This document shows, piece after piece, positions 31,522-39,637 of a stretch of 64,000 bases of DNA. The notes beneath the pieces are model-generated. The model ran no database searches, had not been told where the DNA came from, and saw nothing but the letters and a program-made list of their open reading frames with translations. The number at the start of each line of letters is the position of its first letter. Positions within the stretch are counted from its first letter, which is position 1. Both the position numbers and the translations under genes were made by a program. The stretch is from CAYNHQ01 sp964397255 (GTDB lineage: Bacteria; Bdellovibrionota_G; JALEGL01; DATDPG01), in assembly GCA_964397255.1 (NCBI GenBank), contig CAYNHQ010000005.1, forward strand, positions 124,001 to 188,000. Reading direction: 5' to 3'.

Positions 31522-33330
31522 TTAATTCCAGCGCGTTTCGGCGGTGCGAAGCGGATCGACGATCATTTTTTCAAAAGAGAGAAGCGAAGCGAAGGGGAGG
31601 CCGCTTCTGCGACAGGCTTCTTCAATGAAAGTCCTTTTCACTGTTTCCAAAGAGGGAATGGCAATGATGATCTGCTCTATTTTATATTCTTGAACTGCCG
31701 AAGAGAGATTATCTACTCCGCCCACCACGGGTACCCCGACGAGAGGGCGACCTTTTTTGCTCACGTCGTCATCGAGTATTGCCACAGGGCGAAGATTCCA
31801 ATTTCGGTTTTTTCGAATTTCCTCTAGCACGAATCGCCCCGCATCTCCCGCACCGATCACCAACACTCGCCTCCCTTGGTCAGGGTAAGCAAAGAGCGAT
31901 TCTCTCATCGCCCGCAGGAGCGCACGCGTACCCCCCATTAATGCGAAGAGAACGACGAAATCAATCGCGAAGAGCGAACGCGAAAAGCCATTGAATCGAA
32001 ATATTCCTAAAATGGCGAGCACCGTTCCCGCTGAAGCCAGTAGCGAAGTTCGAAATAGCTTCGAGACCCCTTCAAAATCGATGTAGGTCCAAAGACCTCG
32101 GTAGAGGCCAAACATCATAAACAGAATCAATTTCGTCGTAATGATAATGGGAAGGGTAAGTCCCAATTGGGCTATCGTGTATTCGCTTACATTCCAGTCG
32201 TATCGAAGAAGGTACGCGAGGACGTAACTCAGCCCAATCAAAAGTGTGTCGATCAAAATTTCGATAATTCTGCGTCGATAAAAAAGATCGACGCTGGGGA
32301 TCCAAGGACGTGACTTTTCAATCGATTGGGGAGTGTTGTAAACCTTCGCGTCCGTGAGAAAAATTCCGAAAACGACAATGAAGATCACCACACCTGAGAT
32401 CAGAAGCCCCCAGGCCTGCACATTGTAGATATGGGCAAATAGGACGGAGAGACCAAACAAAGCGGAAAGTCCCCAGAGAACCGTGACGGTCTTTTTCTGA
32501 CTCATCCCCAGGGCCACCAGGCGATGTGAGGCATGGTCTTTCCCTCCCTGGCTGACCGGTTTTCCGTGAATTTTGCGATTGAGAGTCACCAGAGTGGTAT
32601 CGAATATGGGTACCGCCAGAACCAGAAGGGGGGTCGCAAGGGTAAGAAAAAGATTTGAAGCGCTTCGCCAGGTATCCAGGATGGTAAGAACGGCAAGGGT
32701 AAATCCTATCCATTGCGATCCACAATCTCCCATGAAAATCCGGGCGGGATAAATATTGTATCGCAAAAATCCGGTGACCGACCCGATGAAAATGGCCAGT
32801 AACGGCATGGATAAGGTGAAGTGACCCGTTAGAATCGATAAAGCGAGTAGAAAAAAGGTGCCGATGACCGCAACCCCTCCCGCTAAGCCGTCCATATTGT
32901 CGAGAAGATTAAATGCATTCGTAATACCAATGATCCAAAAAAGCGTGAGAGGGATAAATACAAGTGGATTTCCAGGCCATGCTACATGCACACCGAGAAG
33001 AATCATGAGGCAGGCCGTCGCTATTTGCCCGACCAATTTTGAATAAGGGGGAAGCGGGCGAAGATCATCAATGAATCCAAGAAGAAAAATGAGGGCTCCT
33101 CCAAGTAAGACTTTCAACGAATCCGGTTGAAATTGACGGAAAAGAAGAAAACAAATCGTGAATGCGGAAAACATGGCAATGCCCCCCATACTGGGTGTGG
33201 CTTGCTCATGCCATCGATCGGCGGTGGGCGTACGAATCAACCAAGACTTTTCATCATCGAAAGCGAGGAGAAATCGGGTCAGCACTCCTCCCAAGATGAG
33301 GGAGAGAAAAAATGGGACGATCAATTCCAT
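31522..33330 (-). CDS. Fusion: WecA-like phosphoglycosyltransferase + CapD-type N-terminal domain
   Basis: 602 aa in two parts. Residues 1-325 form a polytopic WecA/MraY-like transferase moving a sugar-1-phosphate from a UDP-sugar to undecaprenyl phosphate: NAFNLLDNMDGLAGG, YPARIFMGDCGSQWIGF and the HGKPVSQGGKDHASHRLV loop. Residues 345-602 match the start of CapD/FlaA1-type proteins: four TM helices (RIIEILIDTLLIGLSYVLAY...) and the first Rossmann-like domain (RVLVIGAGDAGRFVLEEIRK, VVGGVDNLSSAV). The chain stops at TRWN before the catalytic SDR domain that such proteins normally carry. A separate SDR is encoded directly upstream. It probably starts the polymer's lipid-linked unit. Confidence 0.88.
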   Translation of the reverse strand: MELIVPFFLSLILGGVLTRFLLAFDDEKSWLIRTPTADRWHEQATPSMGGIAMFSAFTICFLLFRQFQPDSLKVLLGGALIFLLGFIDDLRPLPPYSKLVGQIATACLMILLGVHVAWPGNPLVFIPLTLFWIIGITNAFNLLDNMDGLAGGVAVIGTFFLLALSILTGHFTLSMPLLAIFIGSVTGFLRYNIYPARIFMGDCGSQWIGFTLAVLTILDTWRSASNLFLTLATPLLVLAVPIFDTTLVTLNRKIHGKPVSQGGKDHASHRLVALGMSQKKTVTVLWGLSALFGLSVLFAHIYNVQAWGLLISGVVIFIVVFGIFLTDAKVYNTPQSIEKSRPWIPSVDLFYRRRIIEILIDTLLIGLSYVLAYLLRYDWNVSEYTIAQLGLTLPIIITTKLILFMMFGLYRGLWTYIDFEGVSKLFRTSLLASAGTVLAILGIFRFNGFSRSLFAIDFVVLFALMGGTRALLRAMRESLFAYPDQGRRVLVIGAGDAGRFVLEEIRKNRNWNLRPVAILDDDVSKKGRPLVGVPVVGGVDNLSSAVQEYKIEQIIIAIPSLETVKRTFIEEACRRSGLPFASLLSFEKMIVDPLRTAETRWN

Positions 33331-33339
33331 GGATGAAAT

Positions 33340-34314
33340 CTAAATGAATTGCGGGTCTTGCCGAAAATGATTAATGACTCGATCCACAATCTCTTCTAGC
33401 GAAACCGTGGGACGATAGCCGATCATGGATGTAATTTTCGAAATATTCGGCACACGGCGCGGCATATCCTCAAATCCTGGCGCATACGCTTCATCGTACG
33501 GGATGGTTACAATCGACGAGGCGGATTTGGCCCGACTCTTCACCAATTCGGCCAATTCCATCATTGAAATTTCTCGGTCTCCCCCCACATTAAATACCTC
33601 GCCAAAGGCCCGTGTCTCTTGGGGGAGGCGCACAAGCGCTTCGATGACATCGGACACATAGGTAAAGGTTCGTCGTTGCTGACCCGTGCCATAGACCGTA
33701 ATGGCCTGATTTCGGACGGCCTGCCGAACAAAAGTAGGTAGAACCATGCCGTATTGTGAGGTTTGCCTCGGGCCCACCGTATTAAAAAGACGAGCGACAA
33801 TGATCGGTAGGCGGTTCATCCGGTAATACGCAATAGCCAAAAATTCATCGATGGCCTTGGAACACGCATAGCTCCAGCGAGAATGGGTCGTGGGTCCAAA
33901 GACCATGTCATCATCTTCGGTAAAAGGACTCTTTGAGTTTTTCCCGTACACTTCTGAAGTCGACGTAAGCAAAATCGGTTTTCGCCATTTATTCGCGAGA
34001 TAGAGAACTGCCTCGGTGCCTCGAATGTTGGTTTCAATGGTGTTCACCGGTTCTTTCACAATCAGTTTCACACCGACAGCCGCGGCGAGGTGATAAATTA
34101 GATCGGATTGTCTAATGAAAGGTTCAAGAGTTGGAACATTTGTCACTGAGTCGACCACCAAATGAAAGTTTGGATTTTTTTGGAGCGCCTCGATGTTTCG
34201 AATTCCGCCCGTGGACAAGTTATCGATGATGGTGATCTCGTGCCCTTCGGCCAAGAGACGCTCGGAGAGGTGAGATCCCACAAAGCCTGCCCCTCCTGTA
34301 ACGAGTACGCGCAT
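33340..34314 (-). CDS. NAD-dependent epimerase/dehydratase (extended SDR)
   Basis: 324-aa nucleotide-sugar enzyme with TGGAGFVGSHLSERL (NAD site, 7-21), the Ser/Tyr/Lys catalytic group (LLTSTSEVYGK; WSYACSKAIDEF with YxxxK) and substrate-site FNTVGPRQ and VYGTGQQRRTFTYVSDV. The pattern resembles UDP-glucuronate decarboxylase and UDP-glucose 4-epimerase relatives; the exact substrate cannot be decided. It lies in the reverse operon DegT-unknown-SDR-WecA fusion, so it likely makes the nucleotide sugar used first on the lipid carrier, or acts in place of the SDR missing from the downstream fusion protein. Confidence 0.9.
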   Translation of the reverse strand: MRVLVTGGAGFVGSHLSERLLAEGHEITIIDNLSTGGIRNIEALQKNPNFHLVVDSVTNVPTLEPFIRQSDLIYHLAAAVGVKLIVKEPVNTIETNIRGTEAVLYLANKWRKPILLTSTSEVYGKNSKSPFTEDDDMVFGPTTHSRWSYACSKAIDEFLAIAYYRMNRLPIIVARLFNTVGPRQTSQYGMVLPTFVRQAVRNQAITVYGTGQQRRTFTYVSDVIEALVRLPQETRAFGEVFNVGGDREISMMELAELVKSRAKSASSIVTIPYDEAYAPGFEDMPRRVPNISKITSMIGYRPTVSLEEIVDRVINHFRQDPQFI

Positions 34315-34326
34315 AAAAAAAGCTTA

Positions 34327-35271
34327 TCATCGACGTGACGGCATGGCGAACCCCGAATGCGCAGCGACCGCGACACAATGCTGCGGCGAAAGTCCTTTTG
34401 CACGCGCTTTTGATAAAAGTTCACCGACCTTAAGCCCCGCCGCTGCAAGCCGGATGGCAGGTTCCGGTCCCAGATCGTCAAGGCGAAGGCCCATATGTCC
34501 TTTTCGAGGGGAAATCGTGGGAATCCACCTCCATTGGGGGGCTCGAGTTCCTTCTATGTCACCCCAGAGCTGAATCACTTTTTTCCCCGCGGGGAAAGGA
34601 TGCAACTCCCGTTTTGTAATGCGATCTGTGGGGCCGACTGCAATCACAAATACATTCGCTTCGGATATTCTCCGAGCTTGTTTTGCGCGAGCAAGTGAAA
34701 TCGCTCGGCGAAGGTAAGGAGAAAACGCGGGAGCGGATCGAAGAAAAACCCGATCCCCTTTCCGGATTTCACGCGCCAAAAGAGGAACGAGGTATGAAAA
34801 AACATTTACCTTCCTCCCTCGCTCATTTACGCCCGCAAATGGAATCGACCGATTTTGAAGTGCGCGCAAATCGACATCCGAAGGACGAACTTCCCAGGGC
34901 TCCATCATGAGGGAAACCACCGCATGGGATGAAACTTTCCGAATCCACTTGGCTGAAATCGGCCGGACATGACCGCTGTTGGTGATAATATCTACATTTC
35001 CAAGCGGTACCTTTTCAATCGATGGAAAAACATGAATTCGGTCGGCTACACCCAATCCTTGGGCCAGCCGAAGGGTATGCGTTGTTGCATTACGGCGAGA
35101 TCCAAATGGAGAAGGTTTTGCAATGGCATAAACTTTTGCTCCCGAAAAAGCCGCCATGGCGGCCGTTGCGGCAAAAGGTCCGGTCGCAGCTTCGGTCAAA
35201 ACCGTGTGGTGAGAGAGATCAAGACGGAACTCATGGACCAATGCACGAGAAATCCGTGCAAGCGATTTCAT
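34327..35271 (-). CDS. Rossmann-like protein of unknown function in the EPS operon
   Basis: 314 aa, unrecognised. It seems to hold a Rossmann-type domain (TEAATGPFAATAAMAAFSGA, then KVYAIAKPSPFGS) and a segment like the domain end of 2-hydroxyacid or adenosylhomocysteine-type dehydrogenases (NVDIITNSGHVRPISAKWIR, SHAVVSLMMEPWEVRP). The C-terminal region has HMGLRLDDLGPEPAIRLAAAGLK. There is no signal peptide. Its ATG overlaps the DegT stop by 4 bp and it precedes the SDR gene by 12 bp, so it probably acts on the same nucleotide sugar, perhaps as an oxidoreductase or methyltransferase-like enzyme. I do not assign a reaction. Confidence 0.65.
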   Translation of the reverse strand: MKSLARISRALVHEFRLDLSHHTVLTEAATGPFAATAAMAAFSGAKVYAIAKPSPFGSRRNATTHTLRLAQGLGVADRIHVFPSIEKVPLGNVDIITNSGHVRPISAKWIRKVSSHAVVSLMMEPWEVRPSDVDLRALQNRSIPFAGVNERGRKVNVFSYLVPLLAREIRKGDRVFLRSAPAFSPYLRRAISLARAKQARRISEANVFVIAVGPTDRITKRELHPFPAGKKVIQLWGDIEGTRAPQWRWIPTISPRKGHMGLRLDDLGPEPAIRLAAAGLKVGELLSKARAKGLSPQHCVAVAAHSGFAMPSRR

Positions 35272-36371
35272 CCGAGCGCCTGGCGCAGAGTCTGAATCAC
35301 ATACGCTTGATCGTCGTCTTCCATCGCAGCGTACATCGGTAAAAGAAGAGTTTCCTCATATGCCGCTTCTGTTTCGGGCAGGCGGGGGGGTTGCAACAGA
35401 TGAACAATATAGGGATGCGTATGAGAAGGGAGAGGCCCTGGGCTTGTCTCCACCCCCTTTTTCCGAAGTTCTTCCGCAATCCAATTTCGTCGACCGCCGG
35501 AAATTCGAATAGGATAACTCTGGTAATTCCATTCCAATCCTTTGGCGAGATGAACGGTTCGAACGTTTGGAACATCACAAAAAGCTTCATCGTATCGTCG
35601 TGCCAAATGATGCCTTCGTTCGATGGAATCATTCATTCGATCGAGCGCCCATAGGCCGAGGGCCGCCTGAAATTCACTCATTCGATGATTGTGACCCATC
35701 CGTTCCACCGTCGGACTATCGGAATTTGTCCTTCCATGGTTGCCAAAACTTCTCACTCGTTGTGATAGTGATTCGTTGTCGGTAAGAACCATCCCCCCTT
35801 CACCTGTAGAAAGAATTTTGCGTGGATGAAAACTCAATAAACCCGAGACTCCAAAAGTTCCGACCGCTTTCCCTTCATAATGTGAGCCAAGCCCACAGGC
35901 TGCATCTTCGATGAGGACCAAACCCTGTTTGCGGCACAGGGAGGCAAACGCTCCGGCGTCGGAAGGAATTCCGAACTGGTGAACCAGGATCACCGCGCGA
36001 GTTTTGTCGGTGATTTTCGATTCCACTTCTTTCGGATCCAGATTAAATGTGGCGGGGTCAATGTCCGCAAAAACCGGGCGTGCGCCCGACAAAAGCACCG
36101 CATTTACAGTGGCGATGAATGTGTACGAAGGGCAAATCACTTCGGTTCCTTCTTTTAGTCCAACGGCCTCACAAATGGCTTCCAGAGCCGAGGTCCCAGA
36201 GTTTGTGGCTACGGCGTAAATCGATCCGCAGTATTCGGCGACTCTTCTTTCAAATGCTGCGGCATATTCGCCCTGTGTCCATCGACCCGAGAGAACAATA
36301 TTCCGTAGCGTCGCAAGAAGCGCCGCGGGGTCATCGGGGTGGTCTGGTCGAGCAAGCGGTACTTTTTTCAC
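35268..36371 (-). CDS. DegT/DnrJ/EryC1-family sugar aminotransferase
   Basis: 367-aa PLP enzyme that aminates a keto nucleotide sugar. Seen: NSGTSALEAICEAVGLKEG (phosphate cup, about 57-75), PSYTFIATVNAVLLSGARPV, VHQFGIPSDA, IEDAACGLGS (ring-stacking Asp) and the Schiff-base Lys185 in SFHPRKILSTGEGGM, with NHRMSEFQAALGLWAL. It is the first gene in the reverse operon that includes the unknown Rossmann protein, the SDR and the WecA fusion. The pathway probably makes a 4-amino or 3-amino sugar for the exported polymer. Confidence 0.93.
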   Translation of the reverse strand: MKKVPLARPDHPDDPAALLATLRNIVLSGRWTQGEYAAAFERRVAEYCGSIYAVATNSGTSALEAICEAVGLKEGTEVICPSYTFIATVNAVLLSGARPVFADIDPATFNLDPKEVESKITDKTRAVILVHQFGIPSDAGAFASLCRKQGLVLIEDAACGLGSHYEGKAVGTFGVSGLLSFHPRKILSTGEGGMVLTDNESLSQRVRSFGNHGRTNSDSPTVERMGHNHRMSEFQAALGLWALDRMNDSIERRHHLARRYDEAFCDVPNVRTVHLAKGLEWNYQSYPIRISGGRRNWIAEELRKKGVETSPGPLPSHTHPYIVHLLQPPRLPETEAAYEETLLLPMYAAMEDDDQAYVIQTLRQALG

Positions 36372-36417
36372 GTGATTTCGCCAAATCCTACCCTAACGCC
36401 CTGAGTCTACAAAGATT

Positions 36418-36717
36418 TTACGGATGGGGAGTGATCGCAATGATTGTAATCACTCCTTTTCCCGGTCCGTAGTGCCAAAAAATACGATAAGCCGCCGTTG
36501 TTTTGCTTTCAGCGTAGGCTTCAAAAACCTCTTCCTCATTCGGTCCGGAGAGAGATTCATATTTATGTGTATGTAATCCGGGATGGCGTGGGTTTTTCTC
36601 CAGGTAACCCAGCGCCTTTCGAACGGCCTTGAACCGTTTTTCCAATCCCTTGTCTTTTTCTAGCTCTTGAAGATTTTCAATTGCTTCTTGGGTCCACCGC
36701 AATGAAAACAAATTCAC
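36418..36717 (-). CDS. RelE/ParE-like toxin
   Basis: 99 aa, RelE/ParE-type toxin. MNLFSLRWTQEAIENLQELE starts a ParE-like helical pair and the rest forms the beta-sheet (HTHKYESLSGPNEEEVFEAY, AYRIFWHYGPGKGVITIIAI). It is small, basic and follows the antitoxin gene with a 4-bp ATGA overlap (36714-36717), which is typical of type II modules. Target is unknown: the RelE-type group cleaves mRNA, the ParE-type group inhibits gyrase; the catalytic residues do not settle it here. It sits between two sections of the polysaccharide locus. Confidence 0.8.
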   Translation of the reverse strand: MNLFSLRWTQEAIENLQELEKDKGLEKRFKAVRKALGYLEKNPRHPGLHTHKYESLSGPNEEEVFEAYAESKTTAAYRIFWHYGPGKGVITIIAITPHP

Positions 36718-37013
36718 TCTTCATCGTCTCCTTCACCTTTCGTATATTTGGAGAAAGAACCGAGAGACCTTGTTTTCTTCTTCGATGAATCCTCCAGCCC
36801 TCGCTTCACCCTCGAATAAGCTTCTCTGTTTAGGAATAGCCACCGTTCGTGCGCAGGGATCTCGACGAAAGGTTCCAGTAGAATTCGGCCTTCCTTGTCG
36901 ACATTTACCTTGAAACTGCTGATCCCTTTCGCATACTTCCCCAACGTAATTCTTCCTTTCCCATCCGGGAAAAGTTGGGCCACTTCTTTGAACTCCCGAT
37001 TTTCGTCCGCCAT
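36714..37013 (-). CDS. AbrB-like antitoxin
   Basis: 99 aa. The core DGKGRITLGKYAKGISSFKV followed by EGRILLEPFVEIPAHERWL looks like a swapped-hairpin AbrB/SpoVT-type DNA-binding fold, and the tail is Lys/Ser-rich and acidic at the end, as is common for toxin-binding regions. It is first in the two-gene module and probably represses the promoter at 37029-37057, whose -10 lies in an inverted repeat. ATG 37013 has no strong ribosome site. Gene order antitoxin-toxin matches the classical arrangement. Confidence 0.82.
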   Translation of the reverse strand: MADENREFKEVAQLFPDGKGRITLGKYAKGISSFKVNVDKEGRILLEPFVEIPAHERWLFLNREAYSRVKRGLEDSSKKKTRSLGSFSKYTKGEGDDEE

Positions 37014-37016
37014 AGT

Positions 37017-37057
37017 GTTATGGCTTAGAGCATAACGCCTTGTGGGAAAATGTACAA
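37017..37057 (-). promoter_or_regulatory. Toxin-antitoxin promoter with overlapping operator
   Basis: On the minus strand TTGTAC (37052-37057), a 17-bp spacer and TATGCT (37029-37034) form a sigma70-type promoter about 15 nt before the antitoxin ATG. The inverted repeat GTTATG (37017-37022) / CATAAC (37031-37036) covers the -10, which fits autorepression by the antitoxin. A longer flanking pair GTGGGAAA (37042-37049) / TTTCCCAC (37073-37080) surrounds the -35. Confidence 0.55.
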
Positions 37058-37095
37058 GTGGGATTAATACTATTTCCCACCAAATGGCACTGGAT

Positions 37096-39609
37096 CTAAG
37101 GGCTTGTATTTACAAATATTTTCATGGGGCCCGGGGAATAGATACCCTCTCTTTCCAGCGGACTAAACCCAAGCGCGGTTATTTTCTTGGAAGGAGAAGT
37201 CTTAATCCATTCGATGTCGCCTAAGTTCCGAACATCGAATTCGTAAATGGAAGGAGACGTTTGTCGCAAAACGGCATTGAGAAAATGATTTCTCCCGTCC
37301 ATTTGCGCCACCAGTTTCGGGGGGGCCTTCGATCTCTCAGCGGCAATCGTAAAGTGAAGAGAGAGTTGCGAAGGAATCGCTAAAATTTCAACGGGAAGAA
37401 GGTAGGTGTCGATTTCCTGATGAACGGATCGAACGTGAACTTCAATCTTTTCCGGAATCACCATCGCCCCTTTTTCTGTGATCCAGGTCGCGCTGTCTCT
37501 CGCGGCATGGTTGGGTTGATAGCGGGGAGAAGGAAGTCCAAGATCCAAGATCGCCTGAAGGGGTTCCGTATGAGGGAAGAGACGCTCGAGTGTGTGTAGA
37601 AACGGTCCGATATCGGTTCGGGTTGGTCCAACGGCGGAGAGAATTTCCTCGGGTGAAATGGGATGAGGTCGCAAACGAAGGAGAGCAAGCCATGAGTCCC
37701 ACGTGGAGGACGGAATTTTGTGGCGCTTTGCCTCAATCCAGGACTCCGCAATTCGCGGCGAGGCGGGAGTATGAATGAGGGACTCCAGCAGAGAAACTCT
37801 CCAGTCGTCCGGAATCAATTCTTTCCCACGTTGAACTTCGTTTTCAAATGTCGACCAATTCCCCTGCTGAGCTGAAACCACGGCCGCATCAATTGCGAGT
37901 TCTCCTCGCTGAGCCGAGCTGATGGGGGCCGAAGTATCGGCTAGACTCACCAAAAGGTCGTGTCCTATTTCAGGCGCCTTTGCCGCCAATGCACGGGCCG
38001 CATGGATTCGTTCGGCAAGGAGGAAGGGATCCAGCTTCTGAGCGAGAAGATAGGAAACTTTCGCCCGATGAACGTCCCCCAATTGCGCGGACCTTCGAGA
38101 AAGCAGATACAGTGCCTTGGCATCTATCGGGTTCGATTGAAGTATTGTTTCACTACTTAACAGCTCTTCCGCTCTCTGATTGACGAACGAAACAGGCAAA
38201 TTGGTCTCTTTTCCGAAATCAGTTCCCTTTGATCTGAGTGGCAATACGCTAAGGGGAATGGCCAAAATGAGGAGTGCCGCAAAGGCCTTTTTTGAAGGAT
38301 GAGATGAGAAAATACCGGCAAGTAAGATCGCGAAGAGAATCTGATGCGCAGGAAGGGGAGCGTTAAATACGAAAAATGAATTGAATGCCAAGGCAATTAA
38401 TCCGAGCGCGAATGTTTTTTTTGTCAAAGAAGCCGATCGATTTCTCAACAGGCGAACCAAGACCACGGCAACCCAAGCTGCCAAAAGGAGACCCATGATT
38501 CCTCCCATGAATCCCGCGGAAGCGAATAATTCGAGGTAATCATTCTCCACATGCTCGGGATGGACCCAATATTCAGTGATTCCAAACCAGTGGGAAAAAT
38601 GCGCGAACGAACCGAATCCGATTCCAAACAAGGGATTTTGATTTCCGAGGGAAATCGCGTCGGTCCAGAATTGCTGTCTCAGCTCGGGACTAGACGAATG
38701 AGTGGATTGAATCAAGCGGCCGAAGAATGAAGCCTGCCAATAAAATGCGACACCTACTGCAAGAGTCATGGTGGTCCATGCATAGCGTTTGCCGCTTCGC
38801 GAGGAGGTTTGCCTATCCCTCCAGACGAGCAATCGAATAAGAAACGCTCCCAGTGCGGCGACCACCGCCGCGCGCGATCCCGTAAAAAGGAGACCTAGAA
38901 GTAAGATTCCAAGCGCACTACTGAGCGCTGTTCGATTTGTGGGATCTCTCTCTCGCGCAAGAAGTCCGAAGGCGACCGCCGCACAAACGGCGAAAAGGGC
39001 ACCCGCATGGTTCCGGTTAATGTAGGGGCCGAAATAGGTCCACCCCTTTTCGAAAAGCCAATACATGTGGGTGGATCCCGAAAAGCGATGAACCAAACCG
39101 AAGAAGGAAATAGCGGCCCCCAAACATACGAGCCCGTAAGCGAATGCCACGCGAATTTTCTTCTCACGAAATAGAAAGAGAGCAGAGACGAATAAAAGAA
39201 GAGTTGACATCCCCTGGGCAAGAGCCGTTCCTGTTGCCAAAGGAGCCAGTGTAATCGGGAAACGCGAGTCGGGCGTAAGAAGGGCAAGCTCACGAAGGGT
39301 TCCAAACGTCATGTCCGCCGAAAATGGGGCGAGTAATCGAAGATTCGGTTCACTCCAAGGGATGAGTTGAAAGAACATTAATCCGATAAACAACGCGGAA
39401 AGGAAAAGAATCGCGGAAACGGTCTTTGAGTTCGATTCTTCATGACCCTCTTGGGCGCCATTTTGGTGAAATAGGACGGCCATTGCCACAAGGAGAACGC
39501 AGAGCGGATAAACCCGTTCAAACGGTGGCGCAACGCCGCCAAACGACAGAGTGGCAATGATCCAAAGGAAAAAAAATGCCAATGCCGGCCCACTCCATTT
39601 ACGTTCCAT
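37096..39609 (-). CDS. O-antigen ligase/polymerase family membrane protein with TPR-like C-terminus
   Basis: 837 aa. The N-terminal half has about 11-12 TM helices with the Wzy/WaaL (PF04932-like) core: YFGPYINRNHAGALFAVCAA, GSRAAVVAALGAFLIRLLVW and the periplasmic loop FGIGFGSFAHFSHWFGITEYW then HPEHVENDYLELF. The C-terminal 350 residues contain TPR-like helices (KALYLLSRRSAQLGDVHRAK) and a strand-rich end with KIEVHVRSVHQEID. Such proteins polymerise or ligate lipid-linked glycans in the periplasm; a bacterial EPS-polymerase role fits. Start ATG 39609 is preferred to the TTG at 39636. A second member of this family is at 42715. Confidence 0.83.
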   Translation of the reverse strand: MERKWSGPALAFFFLWIIATLSFGGVAPPFERVYPLCVLLVAMAVLFHQNGAQEGHEESNSKTVSAILFLSALFIGLMFFQLIPWSEPNLRLLAPFSADMTFGTLRELALLTPDSRFPITLAPLATGTALAQGMSTLLLFVSALFLFREKKIRVAFAYGLVCLGAAISFFGLVHRFSGSTHMYWLFEKGWTYFGPYINRNHAGALFAVCAAVAFGLLARERDPTNRTALSSALGILLLGLLFTGSRAAVVAALGAFLIRLLVWRDRQTSSRSGKRYAWTTMTLAVGVAFYWQASFFGRLIQSTHSSSPELRQQFWTDAISLGNQNPLFGIGFGSFAHFSHWFGITEYWVHPEHVENDYLELFASAGFMGGIMGLLLAAWVAVVLVRLLRNRSASLTKKTFALGLIALAFNSFFVFNAPLPAHQILFAILLAGIFSSHPSKKAFAALLILAIPLSVLPLRSKGTDFGKETNLPVSFVNQRAEELLSSETILQSNPIDAKALYLLSRRSAQLGDVHRAKVSYLLAQKLDPFLLAERIHAARALAAKAPEIGHDLLVSLADTSAPISSAQRGELAIDAAVVSAQQGNWSTFENEVQRGKELIPDDWRVSLLESLIHTPASPRIAESWIEAKRHKIPSSTWDSWLALLRLRPHPISPEEILSAVGPTRTDIGPFLHTLERLFPHTEPLQAILDLGLPSPRYQPNHAARDSATWITEKGAMVIPEKIEVHVRSVHQEIDTYLLPVEILAIPSQLSLHFTIAAERSKAPPKLVAQMDGRNHFLNAVLRQTSPSIYEFDVRNLGDIEWIKTSPSKKITALGFSPLEREGIYSPGPMKIFVNTSP

Positions 39610-39627
39610 TTCAATAAAACTATCATA
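39598..39627. promoter_or_regulatory. Divergent promoters with overlapping -10 boxes
   Basis: For the rightward glycosyltransferase gene: TTTACG (39598-39603), 17 bp, TATCAT (39621-39626), 11 nt before ATG 39638. On the other strand TATGAT (39622-39627, 5 of 6 consensus) lies 12 nt before the polymerase ATG 39609, without a recognisable -35. The two -10 hexamers share five bases, so polymerases cannot occupy both at once. Confidence 0.45.
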
Positions 39628-39637
39628 CAACGGCAAA

